Shown: piece after piece, positions 35,440 through 45,818 of the stretch | How the letters are laid out: each line of letters begins with the position of its first letter | Numbering within the stretch: position 1 is the first letter of the stretch | Origin: Doris montereyensis | Taxonomy: Eukaryota; Mollusca; Gastropoda; Nudibranchia; Dorididae | Direction: 5' to 3' | Length of the DNA stretch: 64,000 nucleotides | Assembly (NCBI GenBank): GCA_037039925.1 | Contig: JAXRKP010000616.1 | Location: forward strand, 125,001 to 189,000 | Notes under the pieces: model-generated | Databases searched by the model: none | Seen by the model: only the letters and a program-made list of their open reading frames with translations | Told to the model about the DNA's origin: nothing | Made by a program: the position numbers and the translations under genes

Positions 35440-37842
35440 TCTTTGCATTTACTCTCATTCCTCTTTTATTTAATTCATAATGCATCACGTTGATATTCAA
35501 CTGAAGGTCCCTTTCTGTTTTCCAACAGAACTAAATCATCAGCAATTGAAAGGATTATTACATTTACTAGTTTGAGCTTCCACATACCTGCATTCATTTT
35601 CGTCATTTTTGAGGATGCCTTTGCAACTGAATCCATAAATGTAATAAACAAAGAGGACTTAGGATACAACCCAATCTTATTTCTATATCTACATCAAATT
35701 CTTCAGATACATTTCCAGCTACTCCCACTGTACTTGTTGATTTATAATAAAAATTTTAATAGCTTCTATTAAATTTTTCTCTAGATTGTGTTCTTTTAAG
35801 GAATGCCATAGTTTGTCCCTCCTCACAATGCCAAATGCCTTTTCTAAGTCAATAAAACACAGGTGCCAGTCAATGTGTTTCTCAAGGAATTTCTCTATTA
35901 TTTGTCTAATTGTAAATATGTGATCTTGTACACTTCTTCCTGGTCTAAAAAGTAAATTCACTCTGGTGTTCTTCAATCTGATCCTCTACTCTTTTCCTTA
36001 CTCTCATTTTCAGAATCTGGCATACACTTTTCCTGAGTAGTGATATCCCTCTATAGAATGACCATTCCATAGTTGATCCATTCTTGTATATTGGTAGTAC
36101 CGTTCCCTTTTTCCAGTCGTCTGGCACCTGTTTGGACTTCCATGCTTGTTGACATATTGCATGTAGTAGTTTGTCTGCCTCTCTCCCTTGATTTTTAATC
36201 ATTTCTGGATAAACTTGATTTGCTCCTGGGACCTTTCCTAGTTTCACTTTTTTTTTTTATAGCTGTTGGACTTCTTCCATTGAGATATCTACTTCTTCAG
36301 CTGTCTCATCTGGATTATTTGCTACTCTTACCTTTTTTCATATATTCTGGAGGGATTATGTAATTGTTGAAAATACTTTCTCCACATTTCCATGATTTCG
36401 CTGTCTTTTTTCATTATTTCTCCTTTGGCGTTCTTAATTTGTCGTATTGGTCATACTTTGGTCCTTTTCATATCTCCTCAGAACAGCTTTTGATTTCCTT
36501 GATAGCTTTCTTGAAGTCTTTGTCCAAACTCTTCCCATTGTTCCTGTTTTGCTTTCCTCACTTCCTCTTTGATGATAGTTCTTTTACTAATGCAATCTAT
36601 CCTAATCCCTGGTCTCTTTGTTTGCAAGTATTTCTTCCAGGCATCCTTTTCTTTGATCTTAGTCTTGACATTCTCATTCCACCATGCTGTTCTTTTCCTA
36701 TCTCCTTTAATTTGTTTCCTACCACAGACCTCTTCAGTACAACCGAGGAGTGTTTCTTTATACATTTGCCACTTTTCTTCTATTGTGCTATCATTCAGAT
36801 CCATCTGTCTTTCACTGATAAATCTTTGTATCCTGGATTGGTATATCTGTTTTAGTATTGGTTTATTTAGTTCTTCTATTTTGAGTTTAGTAGCTTTCTT
36901 CTCTTTCCTTTTCTGTTTGTTTTCTTCAGTCAGTAATCTCATTTTGGCAATCACTAGGTGATGATCACTAAATATTTCACCTCCTTTGTTTATTCTTGCA
37001 TCCATTGTAAAAAAGGGAGCTGCTAACTATAATTATTATGTAGTCTATGATTGACTTTTCACATCTGTCTTCATTTACTCTTGTATACTTGTGGATATCT
37101 TTATGAGGAAAAAATGTGTTAGTTATTTTCATGTTATTCTTTAGGCAAAAATCTTTTAGTCTCTCTCCAATTGGAAAAGTTATTGTCTCTCCTTCTTTAC
37201 CTATTATTCCTCCTGATGTTTCTACATTGTTGCCTACTCTAGCGTTTAAATCTCCTGAAGCCATTAGTTCCTGTTTAGCTTTGAGATTCTCTGCAGCTAT
37301 TTGTAAATCGTTTTCGAAGGTATATTTTTCTTCTTTAATGGTGTCTTTGTTTGGCCCATAAGCTATTAATAATTTAATTTCTCTTCCTTTTGGTTTAATA
37401 TTTACCTCTAATAGCTGTGGGCTTATAAATTTCCAACTTTTTAGTATCTTTTCTTGCCTTTTATGTATTAGGAGGCCTATTGCTGCTCTAGCTCTATCAT
37501 TGACATCTACTCCTGAGAAGATAAAAGTATGATTTGGTTCTACATTTTCTATTCCTTGTTTTTTCTTTGTTTCTGTAATGGCCAAAATGTCTACTTTAAA
37601 TTTGTCGATTTCTTCAGCTAATCCTAACTCTTTTCTGTTTATTGCCCTAAGACTTTATGTTGCAAAAATCACCGTCCGTGTTCTTTTCCAGAATTGTCTT
37701 CGAAAATTCAAGCCGGGTATATTATATTTCTTTGTTTGAATCACTTTGCCCACTGTACTCTAGGTAGATGGTGGGGCTGCCACCTTGAGGCCCCCTGCCT
37801 GACCATGTTATTTTCGTTCAGGGTTAACTCTAATACCCTAGA
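35440..37842 (-). mobile_element. LINE with endonuclease and partial RT, interrupted upstream by the Polinton
   Basis: A minus-strand copy of the main LINE family. The endonuclease lies at 37585-36977 (MAITETKKKQGIENVEPNHT, LLIAYGPNKD, ELMASGDLNARVGNN, SIIDYIIIIVSSS), then FSDHHLVIAKM and the linker at 37005-36478. The RT N-terminus is at 36247-35945 (KVPGANQVYPEMIKNQGRE, NGSTMEWSFYRGISLL). The fingers and palm at 35976-35719 have GRSVQDHIFTIRQIIEKFL, and the catalytic IADDLVLL box is at 35669-35475. The 3' end is truncated. The 5' tandem repeats begin at about 37800 and are cut at 37842 by the Polinton, resuming at 51922. Frameshifts make it inactive. Confidence 0.85.
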
Positions 37843-38169
37843 AGTATAGGGTTTGGAATATCCTGCACGTCCCTTCATTCTGCTTCGGCCCACACAGGAT
37901 ATTCCAAAACCTAACAAACACGTTAATTTAGGGTCTTTTCACCTAAAGCTAAAGATGTTTCTCAAAGGGTTCTGCTACATGCAAAATCATCTCAAATCAA
38001 AGTAAAATACACACTTCATAATAATACCAAAAAAAAAATCCCCAGAGAAATAAAACTAAGAGGGTGTGTTAAGTATCAATCCTCTACTACTATAATTCTA
38101 GTAATATTCTTAGGTGGAGATCTCGCTCAGCTTCAGACCTACGAACATGTTTCTATAACAATATGTTTG
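37843..38169 (+). repeat. Polinton left terminal inverted repeat
   Basis: About 327 bp matching the reverse complement of 51590-51921 with scattered substitutions and small indels. Shared blocks include 'ttaatttagggtcttttcac', 'ctacatgcaaaatcatctca' and 'gagggtgtgttaagtatcaa'. The outermost 65 bp can fold: a perfect 14-bp inverted repeat, 37852-37865 and 37895-37908, encloses a 29-nt loop. Confidence 0.9.
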
Positions 38170-38186
38170 TTTTTTACCCTGATAAA

Positions 38187-39000
38187 ATGGATACTAAGCT
38201 AGATTGGGAAGAGTAATCAACTAGAAATAATTCACCAATATTACCGAAATGAATCAGAGGTTTAATCGGGGTGTGGAAAAACAAATTTAATGTTAAATCT
38301 GTTGTTAAACCCTGATCTATTAGATTATGACAAATTAATAGTTTATGGGAAGTCTTTATGTCAAACAAAAGATAAGATAATGAAATGTGGGTTTGATAAT
38401 AATTTAGATAAGGAGGTAATATTCAATATTTTTAATAATAGAGAGAGTATAAGAAAAGAAAAAGATTATGAAGTAATAAAAGAAATAAGAAAAACAAATC
38501 TATCAAAAAATCCAATCAACTGTGAGCACTTTGAAGATGGTAATCAAATTATTGATCCAAAAGATTTAAAATTAAGTGATAAAAATCTAATGATTTGTGA
38601 TGATGTGTTGTTAAAAAAACAAAATAAGTGTAATGGTTATAATACACACGGCAGACATTCAAATACTGATTGTTTTTATTTGTCTCAAAATTCAAGAAAA
38701 TAGTAATTTTATATGTTTATTCAAACAAGATAATAAAAATCTACAACACAAAGTTCAAGATCATGTTTCAACGATATGGATTGTGATGAGTTTAAAAGGC
38801 TGTGTGAAAATGTTTGGTTTCATCCTTATAACTTTTTAACAATAGAGAATTCTTTTTTCGTTGAAGAATGGTAAATACAGACATAATTTGGATAATTTGT
38901 ATTTCCCCAAACATTTGTGACCCTTTTTGCCAAGTAAAAATGGAGAATAAAATTGGAAAGAAATAATTGAAAAACGTAATCAATTAATTAAGAATACATC
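38187..39000 (+). pseudogene. Polinton packaging ATPase (A32/FtsK-HerA type)
   Basis: It translocates DNA into capsids. A start at 38187 (MDTKLDWEE) lies just inside the left repeat. A frame break follows, then the P-loop at about 38266-38290 (SGCGKTNLMLNLLLNPDLLD). Next come KLIVYGKSL, Walker B at about 38586-38612 (KNLMICDDVLL) and the family motif THGRHSNTDCFYLSQN near 38650-38695. The C-terminal part continues in other frames (NFICLFKQDNKNL; FVEEW near 38865). A tail with EIIEKRNQLI near 38955 probably still belongs here. At least three frame breaks are visible. It heads the plus-strand structural block, as expected for this family. Confidence 0.85.
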
Positions 39001-39710
39001 TCCTAAAGAAAATCATCAAATTATAGTTAGTAGAAATAAATCTGTCTTTACTACAAGCTTTAATCCTCCATTACAACTTTATCCAAATAGACAATACGAG
39101 ATCGCACTCGTTGATTTGGAGATTTACTACAGTTTCCCAAGCATTTCATCTTATAATAATGTAATAAAATACACAATAAAGAATCAAACAAAAGAACTTA
39201 TTATTCCTGTTGGGTCATATGAATTTAACGGTTTGAATAAAGAGATAGAAAGAAAGTTAAAAAGAATGACGACTTAAGACGCATTGCAATTCATAGCCAA
39301 TCTAAATACCTTTAAATCCATATTAGATATAAAAGAAGGATTTAAAGTTAAATTTACACACAATAATAGCATCAAAAATATTTTAGGATTTACTAAAGAC
39401 AGTATAAAGCAGGAATGCCGCGAGTCAGAAAATATCGTAAACATCCTAGCTATAAATAGTATTTTCATTCACATTAATATTATTAATAGTTCAATTGTAA
39501 GTGGTTCACAATCCCCGGTTATATATATTCTTTTTTTCCTCAAGTTTCTCCAGGTTATAAAATCATCCAGACTCCCACCAATCCTATATATTTACCAGTA
39601 ACATTAAGTGACATAAGAGATTTTAACGTAAAGATTACAGATCAAAATCAATTCCTTTAGATTTAAGAAGTGAAGAAGTAACTATAAGATTTCATTTACA
39701 TGAGAAGTGA
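39000..39710 (+). pseudogene. Polinton penton-like minor capsid protein
   Basis: A single jelly-roll vertex protein. The first part reads HQIIVSRNKSVFTTSFNPPL, QYEIALVDLEIYYSFPSISS and IIPVGSYEFNGLNKEIERKL. A stop lies at about 39275. The same frame goes on with TFKSILDIKEGFKVKF, NSIKNILGF, SENIVNILAINSIFIHINII and GSQSPVIYI. The C-terminus near 39600-39708 (SDIRDFNVKITDQNQ and EEVTIRFHLHEK) is in shifted frames. The length of about 235 residues fits the family. No clear ATG precedes the conserved start. Confidence 0.8.
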
Positions 39711-39724
39711 TCTATTTTCTTTAT

Positions 39725-40540
39725 ATGAAAATGAGTGCACATAAATTTGGTGTATTAAAACTAAAAGTAAAAGTGATGATAAAATAAAAATACTTGATAA
39801 CGAATTAGGTTTGCAAATACTAGAAAAGTTAAATCAAACTGTTGAAATAGAACAGGACATTATTAAAAAAACTAGATAATAACAAAAAAAAATAAGACTA
39901 GAATAAATATTGGTTTGAATGGTGTTAAAAATATGATAGAGAAAGAAAGTTATCGGATTAATTGTTCAAGATGTCTCATCGGAATGTGATTATTTGTTAT
40001 AAAAAAGAAAATGAAGAATGGAAGAAATTTATTAATAAAGAAGGGTGGTATGACTTACATGAGTTAAATGATATTTTTGGAAAAATAATGGAAAAAGAAT
40101 GTGATGAATATGGGAATCCTTATCCCAAAAACAATATGAAATCTAGTATTTTTTTAAAAAAAATGGTGATGGAAAATAAACAATACATGGCTATAAAGAT
40201 TGAATTGATTCATTTTTTGGGATATAATCAAAAATAAAACGTATGAAAACGAATCTAATAGGGAATATGCATACTGGCACATTGATATAGAATCAGCAGC
40301 ATTTTACGATCGTATAAACATTTATGTTAATTGTATTAAAAATAATTATTTTAATGATGAAGAATCACCAATTGTTTATTCATTTTTCACAGAGAAAATA
40401 ATATAAAGGAGAAATCGAATATACTAATCTATAATCCAATTATAGAACATTTTAAACATTTCAAAGTTCAATTAAAAGATAGGGATAATAGTATTATTAA
40501 TCTAAGTAAAAGTTATCTTCAATTTCATATAAGAAAATGA
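39725..40540 (+). pseudogene. Second penton-like protein, tandem paralogue
   Basis: The layout repeats that of the preceding gene. EGWYDLHELNDIFGKIMEKE aligns in pattern with VGSYEFNGLNKEIERKL. MAIKIELIHFLGYNQ corresponds to the IKNILGF block. INIYVNCIKNNYF and EESPIVYSFFTEKI correspond to IFIHINII and GSQSPVIYI. The end, HFKHFKVQLKDRDNSIINLS then YLQFHIRK, matches the ITDQNQ...IRFHLHEK end. I infer a duplicated vertex or spike protein. Several frame breaks occur, and the N-terminal 170 bp are hard to read. The stop overlaps the next ATG (ATGA at 40537). Confidence 0.6.
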
Positions 40541-41115
40541 CTACAAAATATATTGAAAAAAGATTGGAAATCTCTGAAGGACAGAAAGAAAAGATTAAAC
40601 TTGCTATGAAAAACAAAGAGTCGGCTACTATTGGAATCTCAGATATTGGTGAGAATTTAATTGCACATACTAATACAAAAATGGAAAAAATAAATAATGC
40701 GTTTGAGAATGGAAAAAGTGTTAATATTAAACTTAGTAAAGCACAGTTACAGTATAACAAAAATAAAGTAGAAGGTGGATTTCTTGGTGCATTAATGGGG
40801 TTAGCTAGAAGCTTTTACCAAGCATCATAAAAAGAGTTGCACGAGCTATAGCTAAATAATCTTGCTCTAGGTAGTTTGGCAGGTCTCGGTTCAGCTACGG
40901 TTAGTAAAATAATGGGGAATGGTTTGTATATAAAAAAAGGTAACAGTGTATATAAAGTAAAAACCATGACATCGGGTTTATATTTAAATTCAAAACTAAC
41001 ACCTCCTAAAGACCTACAGGGAGTTGGTGAAAGGATTTATATGAAAAACGAAGATGGATGGTTTGATGGGTCTGGAATATTTCATGATATTGCAAAAGAA
41101 ATACCTTTACTTTAA
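40537..41115 (+). pseudogene. Conserved Polinton protein, core/pX-like
   Basis: Two frames separated at about 40830-40860 make one gene. Part 1 has LEISEGQKEKIKLAMKNKES, KMEKINNAFENGKSVNIKLS and KVEGGFLGALMGLA. Part 2 has LAGLGSATVSKIMGNGLYIK, then a second GLYL motif and SGIFHDIAKEIPLL. The combination of a helical Lys/Ser-rich N-terminus, a small hydrophobic Gly/Ala segment and GLYL repeats is what I recall for the small virion protein encoded between penton and downstream genes in many Polintons. An adenovirus pX/pVI-like membrane or core role is suggested but unproven. Confidence 0.55.
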
Positions 41116-41136
41116 TTTAGTTTTCTAACTCTAAAA

Positions 41137-41711
41137 ATGTGTAACGAAAAAGTTGTTGAAGCATATATCCACGATTAACTCCTGAACCTTCTGCTCCACC
41201 TGTTGAAAATGAATATGTTGATATAAATAAGACGGTTGACATAAGTCTCAGTCGTTTGAGTGAAATAAAGGAAGTGAAAAATTATTTACAACAAAACAGT
41301 GAACAGAGAAGATCATTATCTTAAAAATACAGTAAAGCAAGTAATGTATTACATTATACTTATTATGGATTAAATGCTGTTTCGTCTGCGTCCGTTAATG
41401 CTGGTGTTTCGACTCTACTCCTATTGGTAGTATTACCAGTTAGTTTAAGTTTATCGGCATTATCTGCTGTTTGTGGTGGAATGTCACTACTCATAGGTAA
41501 ACTAAAAAAAAAGTTAAAAGTTAAAGAACAGAGACATAGAGATATTTATACATTAGCAGAAACTAAAATTAATACTATTGAATCACTTATTTCCAAAGCA
41601 CTTGAAAATGAATCTATTGAACATAGTGAGTACCAACTTATTTTAGATGAAGAAAAGAAATTAATCAATACAAAGAAAGTATTAGAGCGTCTAAGAATAA
41701 AAATTTTATGA
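41137..41711 (+). pseudogene. Membrane-anchored coiled-coil protein (Polinton accessory)
   Basis: The frame resumes at about 41180 with PPVENEYVDINKTVDISLSR, SEIKEVKNYLQQNSEQRRSL, one stop at about 41322, then KASNVLHYTYYGLNAVSSAS. A hydrophobic stretch follows (LLLVVLPVSLSLSALSAVCG) and then charged coiled-coil (KLKKKLKVKEQRHRDIYTLA, EYQLILDEEKKLINTKKVLE). A proline-rich short N-terminus, one or two membrane spans and a long helix describe it. A virion membrane or scaffolding role is possible; I do not know its function. Confidence 0.55.
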
Positions 41712-41776
41712 AGAAGAAATAAAAGAAAAGGGTAGAAAAGAAGTAAGGGAATCCTTTTAAAAATTGTTAAATAAAA

Positions 41777-42660
41777 ATGACTTTAAAAAAAATAGATGAT
41801 TGGAAGAAACGTGATGAATTAGTTAAAGAATACATTAACTTAAGAGCCGAGTTAAAAGATAGATTTGTTTCTGAAAGGATTGGGGAGGAATATAGACAAG
41901 ATAAATATAAAAAACAATTAGAACCTTTACTTAAAGATAATGAAGAAACAAGGAGGAAATTATAAAACAAACTAATCTATTGGAAGAACAAAAAGAATTA
42001 TTTGATCAAGTTTAAGAAAATAAAATAAACACACCAGCAATAGAATATGTTAAAAATATTGAAGATAATAAATATGATTTAGGTGAATTAGGAGAAAAAT
42101 ACTTATCAACTGCATTAAATAATAAGAAACTTTATGATTCAACTTTGGTCCCTAATATGGTGGATAGAAAACTTCTCATTGGAAATAAATTTATGATAGC
42201 AAATAAAAATGATGATATCATAATTGCTGGTAGAAAATATAAAGGAACTGAAGGTTTATTGGAATTATTATCAAGAATAAAACCTAATGAAAATTTAATT
42301 ACTAATAAAGATAAAGAAGTATTTGAAGATATAATGATAGACACAAATAATCTGTTTTAATCAGATGGAAATATAAAAGGAAATCGTCGTGGGTATAAGT
42401 ATGAAAACTTAATTAAACCCATCATACAAACACACTATCCATCAAAACTTCGAAGACAAACTATTGGTGATGGTATATCAGTTATTCTACCTTGTAATCC
42501 TGATGAACTAATTGAAAGAATGGGTTTATTATTTGCTAGTAAAGAAGCTGGTAACACAGGTCTTGATCAAGAGTTGAAAGAAATATTTAAAACTTTAAAT
42601 CAGAAAAAAATTATTGATAGAATCAATTGAAAATATTTTAATGATCGTATAGCTTTATAG
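41777..42660 (+). pseudogene. Conserved uncharacterised Polinton protein
   Basis: The N-terminus (MTLKKIDDWKKRDELVKEYI, RIGEEYRQDKYKKQLEPLLK) is strongly helical. After a break at about 41965 the next frame carries IEYVKNIEDNKYDLGELGEK, MVDRKLLIGNKFMIANKNDD and RKYKGTEGLLELLSRIKPN. After the stop at 42358 the same frame has GNRRGYKYENLIKPIIQTHY, ISVILPCNPDELIERMGLLF and ASKEAGNTGLDQELKEIFK. The KGT-x-GL-x-ELL motif recurs in proteins of Polinton-like elements. Its role is unknown to me. Confidence 0.55.
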
Positions 42661-42683
42661 AATTTATTTTGTTCCTTTTAAAA

Positions 42684-43059
42684 ATGATATATTATTCAAA
42701 ACCCGAATTAAATAATGGAAGTGGTAATGGATGTTATTCAAAACTAAAATTAAATAATGGAAGTGATAATGGGTATTATCCTAAAATTAAATATCGAATT
42801 AAATGGGGTGGATTACTTGATTCTATAGTTAGTGCTGTTACATCTCAAGCAGTAAAAGAAGTTGCAACAAATGTTGGTAAAAAAGTTGCGGAGAAAATAC
42901 TAACTGAGATTGGTAATAGAGGAACGCAAAAAATAGTTAATAAGATTATTCTTCCTAGGAAAAAAAACTGGTGGTAGTCTATCACTATCAGATAAATCTA
43001 AAAGCACCCTTTATAAATATGCTACACCAATTAAAATATATGTAAAAAATCAAGTGTAG
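42684..43059 (+). pseudogene. Small Gly/Asn-rich basic protein
   Basis: The N-terminus has two near-identical units (LNNGSGNGCYSK, LNNGSDNGYYPK), followed by RIKWGGLLDSIVSAVTSQAV and KEVATNVGKKVAEKILTEIG, an amphipathic Ala/Lys-rich helix, and KIILPRKKNWW. A frame break at about 42975 leads into SLSLSDKSKSTLYKYA and a stop at 43057. The size and composition suit a small minor virion or membrane-active protein, but I cannot name it. Confidence 0.5.
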
Positions 43060-43221
43060 ATTTTTAAAGAAAATGAATGTTTGACTTTGCTCCTCTAAGG
43101 AGAATCACAAGGCTTTGCAGTATTTCAAAAATTTCTGATATTATTCATAATTTCAGTAAATCCAAGATCGCATTGTAACAACTCTTGATAGTCTTCACAC
43201 ATCACACTAAATTTTATATAC

Positions 43222-43671
43222 TTATACAAAGTAGATATTTTTTATATGATATCTTCCTTCAATAAAACTATTAAAGTCATTAACTGTATAATCATAGAAC
43301 ATATAGAGTAACTTAAAATTTGTTAAATACTTCCCAAGGTCGTAATAATAGATCTTATTCTTTTTATCAATATATTTTATATTGTTTATCAACTGATCAC
43401 ATTTGTTAAAAACTTCATCAATATCTGTTGAATATGGCATTTCTACTGAGATGTCAGGTGGAGGTGAATCATTTTCGCACCTAGATAACCTTTCTCTTAA
43501 TTCAGAGATAGGAATCTTTTCTCTATTAGAGTTACTTCCTTTTTCTGCACTAAAATGTATATAATCAGTTGGATTAAGGTTATATCTTCTAATATGTTTA
43601 TAAAATAACTTTAATTTAGTTTTAGAAATACAATTATTAAGAATATCATTGAGCAGATTATTGATTTCCAT
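43222..43671 (-). CDS. Intact 149-aa protein of unknown function (Polinton)
   Basis: This is the only multi-hundred-base ORF of the element that looks complete. It starts MEINNLLNDILNNCISKTKL and runs through FYKHIRRYNLNPTDYIHFSA, SRCENDSPPPDISVEMPYST, DEVFNKCDQLINNIKYID and KNKIYYYDLGKYLTNFKLLY, ending HIKNIYFV. It is acidic to neutral, helical and Tyr/Asn-rich, without metal-binding Cys/His clusters or membrane spans. It lies immediately downstream of the integrase on the same strand and probably shares its transcript. I do not recognise a family. Confidence 0.6.
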   Translation of the reverse strand: MEINNLLNDILNNCISKTKLKLFYKHIRRYNLNPTDYIHFSAEKGSNSNREKIPISELRERLSRCENDSPPPDISVEMPYSTDIDEVFNKCDQLINNIKYIDKKNKIYYYDLGKYLTNFKLLYMFYDYTVNDFNSFIEGRYHIKNIYFV

Positions 43672-43689
43672 TTTTATAAAGAAAATAAA

Positions 43690-44595
43690 AAGTACATGTA
43701 GTTTAAAATTTGGTTTTCAATAACTCGTTAGTATAAAAAGAACCAGTTATTTCTTCCCCTTGTAAATCATGGATTTCATGTAATAGGATTAGTTTGTAAC
43801 ACTTTGTCAATAACAAAAATTTCTGAAGTCCAGTTACTAGTGTAACCTTTCTCAAAGTGTTTTTTTATACTTAATGATATGAACCTTGTCACCTACGTTA
43901 AATCGGGGTTTCTTTTCACACAAATCATCCTGAAATACTCTTTCATAAATATCATCTTCATTTTGTTTTTTACTTCTTCTCCTGGTGTCATCTTAATAGT
44001 ATTGTGAAAAGTGTTATTGTATTGTTTTACTATTTGATCTAATACGTTGTAGTATTTTGTTGTATTATAAGCAGTGAAATGCTTAGAAATCTGATCCTTA
44101 AGAGTTCTATTAAATCTTTTAGCTACACAGGACTTTTCTTCGTTCTATGTAGAATATAATTCTAGGTTTTCTTTCTTAAGTAAATCTGTCATCTGATTTA
44201 AACAACAAATTGAAAGCATTAGCTACTTCTAATCCTGTTTTAGTTTTTAAAGGTATTACGAATGCAAATTTACTGAAGAAGGCGTCTATGACTGTTAGCA
44301 GATATTTATAATGCTTATTTTGTTTTGAGTATTTCTGCACATCAATAAGATCTGCTGCAAAAATCTCATCAATTCCAAAGACAACAACTTTCCTTTTGGA
44401 AACTTTAAAATTATTTTTTTATGTAATTCATCACTCAATTCATTAATAATGGTTTTAATTTTCCACCTGTAAATTGACATTTATTAATTTTACAAATAGC
44501 ACATTTCCTTTTATCATATTTCTATTATTAGAGGATATTATATTTTCAATATCTTTTGTTTCAGTAACCGTTTTACATTTTAAACAGTACATTTT
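43690..44595 (-). pseudogene. Polinton integrase (rve, DDE-type), catalytically incomplete
   Basis: It would insert the element into host DNA. In minus-strand order: a zinc ribbon half (MYCLKCKTVTETKDIE) and an N-terminal helix (NELSDELHKKIILKFPK). Then the catalytic start GIDEIFAADLIDVQKYSKQ with the first Asp, and YLLTVIDAFFSKFAFVIPLK with KTGLEVANAFNLLF. At about 44185 the text jumps to LLKKENLELYST and NEEKSCVAKRFNRTLKDQIS, the region of the catalytic Glu. The block that normally bears the second catalytic Asp is absent. A chromo/SH3-like tail follows (FNVGDKVHIIKYKKT, near 43890). Several stops and shifts are present. Confidence 0.85.
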
Positions 44596-45325
44596 TAAAG
44601 ATTGTTTTCTGTCATGATATCTTCTTATTTCTAACATTATTTTTAATCTTTCGGCATCAATGGCAGCAAATTTTGAATTGCAACTTAGACAACGTATAAA
44701 TCTTAGATTTCCGGAGAGGTGACAATGATCCAAACATTTCTTAAATTTGTTTGATGTGCCATTAAGTTCAATATCACATAAGTAACAATGAGTTGCTTCG
44801 ATGTACGCTGTGTATAGGTTATGATAATTATCCCATTTAATACCATTTTTTTCACCCACTGTTTAACTGTTAATCTTGATTTATTATTTGTTCTATATTC
44901 TCTGACCGCTTTTATTTTTTCTTCTCGTTCAATTTGATAATATGCTTTATCTAAGTTGATAAAATAATCTTTATTTTTTCTCGATATTCCTTTTTTCTGT
45001 TCAGACACTTTGTCCTTGTTTTCTTCTCTATAATTCCTTATTTTCTTGATGTTTTCTTCTCTGTATTTCTTGTTCTGTTTAGATATTTTCTCTTTATTAT
45101 TTTCTCGATATTTCTTTTTCTGTTCAAATAGTTTCTCCTTGTTTCTTTGATTATTATCTTTATGTTGTTTAGCTACTTTTTCTTTATTTTCCTCATAATA
45201 TATTTTATGTCTTCTGCTAATGCATGTTTTACATTTATAACTTTTTCCATCACTTCTACTTGTATCATTATTTAATTCATCCTGATTTATTCCCTTTGCA
45301 ATCATAAACATTTTTTGGTTCCATT
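44595..45325 (-). pseudogene. Endonuclease VII-like HNH protein with Lys/Glu repeats
   Basis: An N-terminal zinc-finger half (INQDELNNDTSRSDGKSYKC then KTC) is followed by about nine repeats of the type NKEKISKQNKKYREEN (45230-44900), predicted as a long charged helix. After a frame break at about 44860 comes CYLCDIEL, then KKCLDHCHLSGNLRFIRCLS with CN. The C-x2-C / DHCH / C-x2-C arrangement is the recombination endonuclease VII (His-Me finger) signature, seen in phages and giant viruses. It suggests a nuclease resolving branched DNA. The frame reads straight on into the integrase zinc ribbon, either a fusion or a lost stop. Confidence 0.7.
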
Positions 45326-45344
45326 TATTTATATATTTAATTAA

Positions 45345-45813
45345 TAATTGTAATCTTAAACTCCGCTTTATACCGATAATATTGGTAATTACTCTTTTAT
45401 CCAACCATTCTTTTAATCCTTTCGCTTTAGCAGATCTTAATTCTTTTAACATATCTGTATCACATATTATTTCTATCTTTAGAAGTTGAAAATTTGGAAT
45501 TACATATATCATGTTTCATAGCAATTTGATCTAATTCATTGATAGGAATTGAATAATCTTTTGGTGTATTATCTGAATTTAAACGTTTTTCTAATTTAGT
45601 ACCCGGGCCAATAAAATTGTACTTTTTATTCATTGAATATGGCAAATGTAATTCAAACGGCAGTTTATCTACCAATCCTTCACCTTTTTTAGCGATAAAT
45701 CTAGATTTTATAACACCACATACAACACATCTACCCTGTAACATGTTTCTATTATTTTTTGTTATTCTTTCTTCTACATTTGAGGCAATATATGTGTTCC
45801 TTTTTTATAAATA
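45345..45813 (-). pseudogene. Zinc ribbon plus parvovirus-like phospholipase A2
   Basis: A first CxxC (IYCLKCRRKNN, other frame) and a second (NMLQGRCVVCGVIKSRF) form an N-terminal ribbon. The PLA2 part has the calcium-loop-like YNFIGPGTKLEKRL, then INELDQIAMKHDICNSKF with the catalytic His-Asp pair. After a shift at about 45480 comes DTDMLKELRSAKAKGLKEWL and a basic tail. In parvoviruses this domain sits in the VP1 unique region and acts on endosomal membranes. Related domains occur in adintoviruses and Polintons. The gene lies divergently to the protease at 45819, so 45814-45818 and flanking bases form a very short shared promoter. Confidence 0.8.
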
Positions 45814-45818
45814 AATAA

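Noticed and set aside
38633..38839. Separate small ORF after the ATPase
   Set aside because: The residues in the alternative frame continue the ATPase C-terminus, so this is a frame break within one gene.
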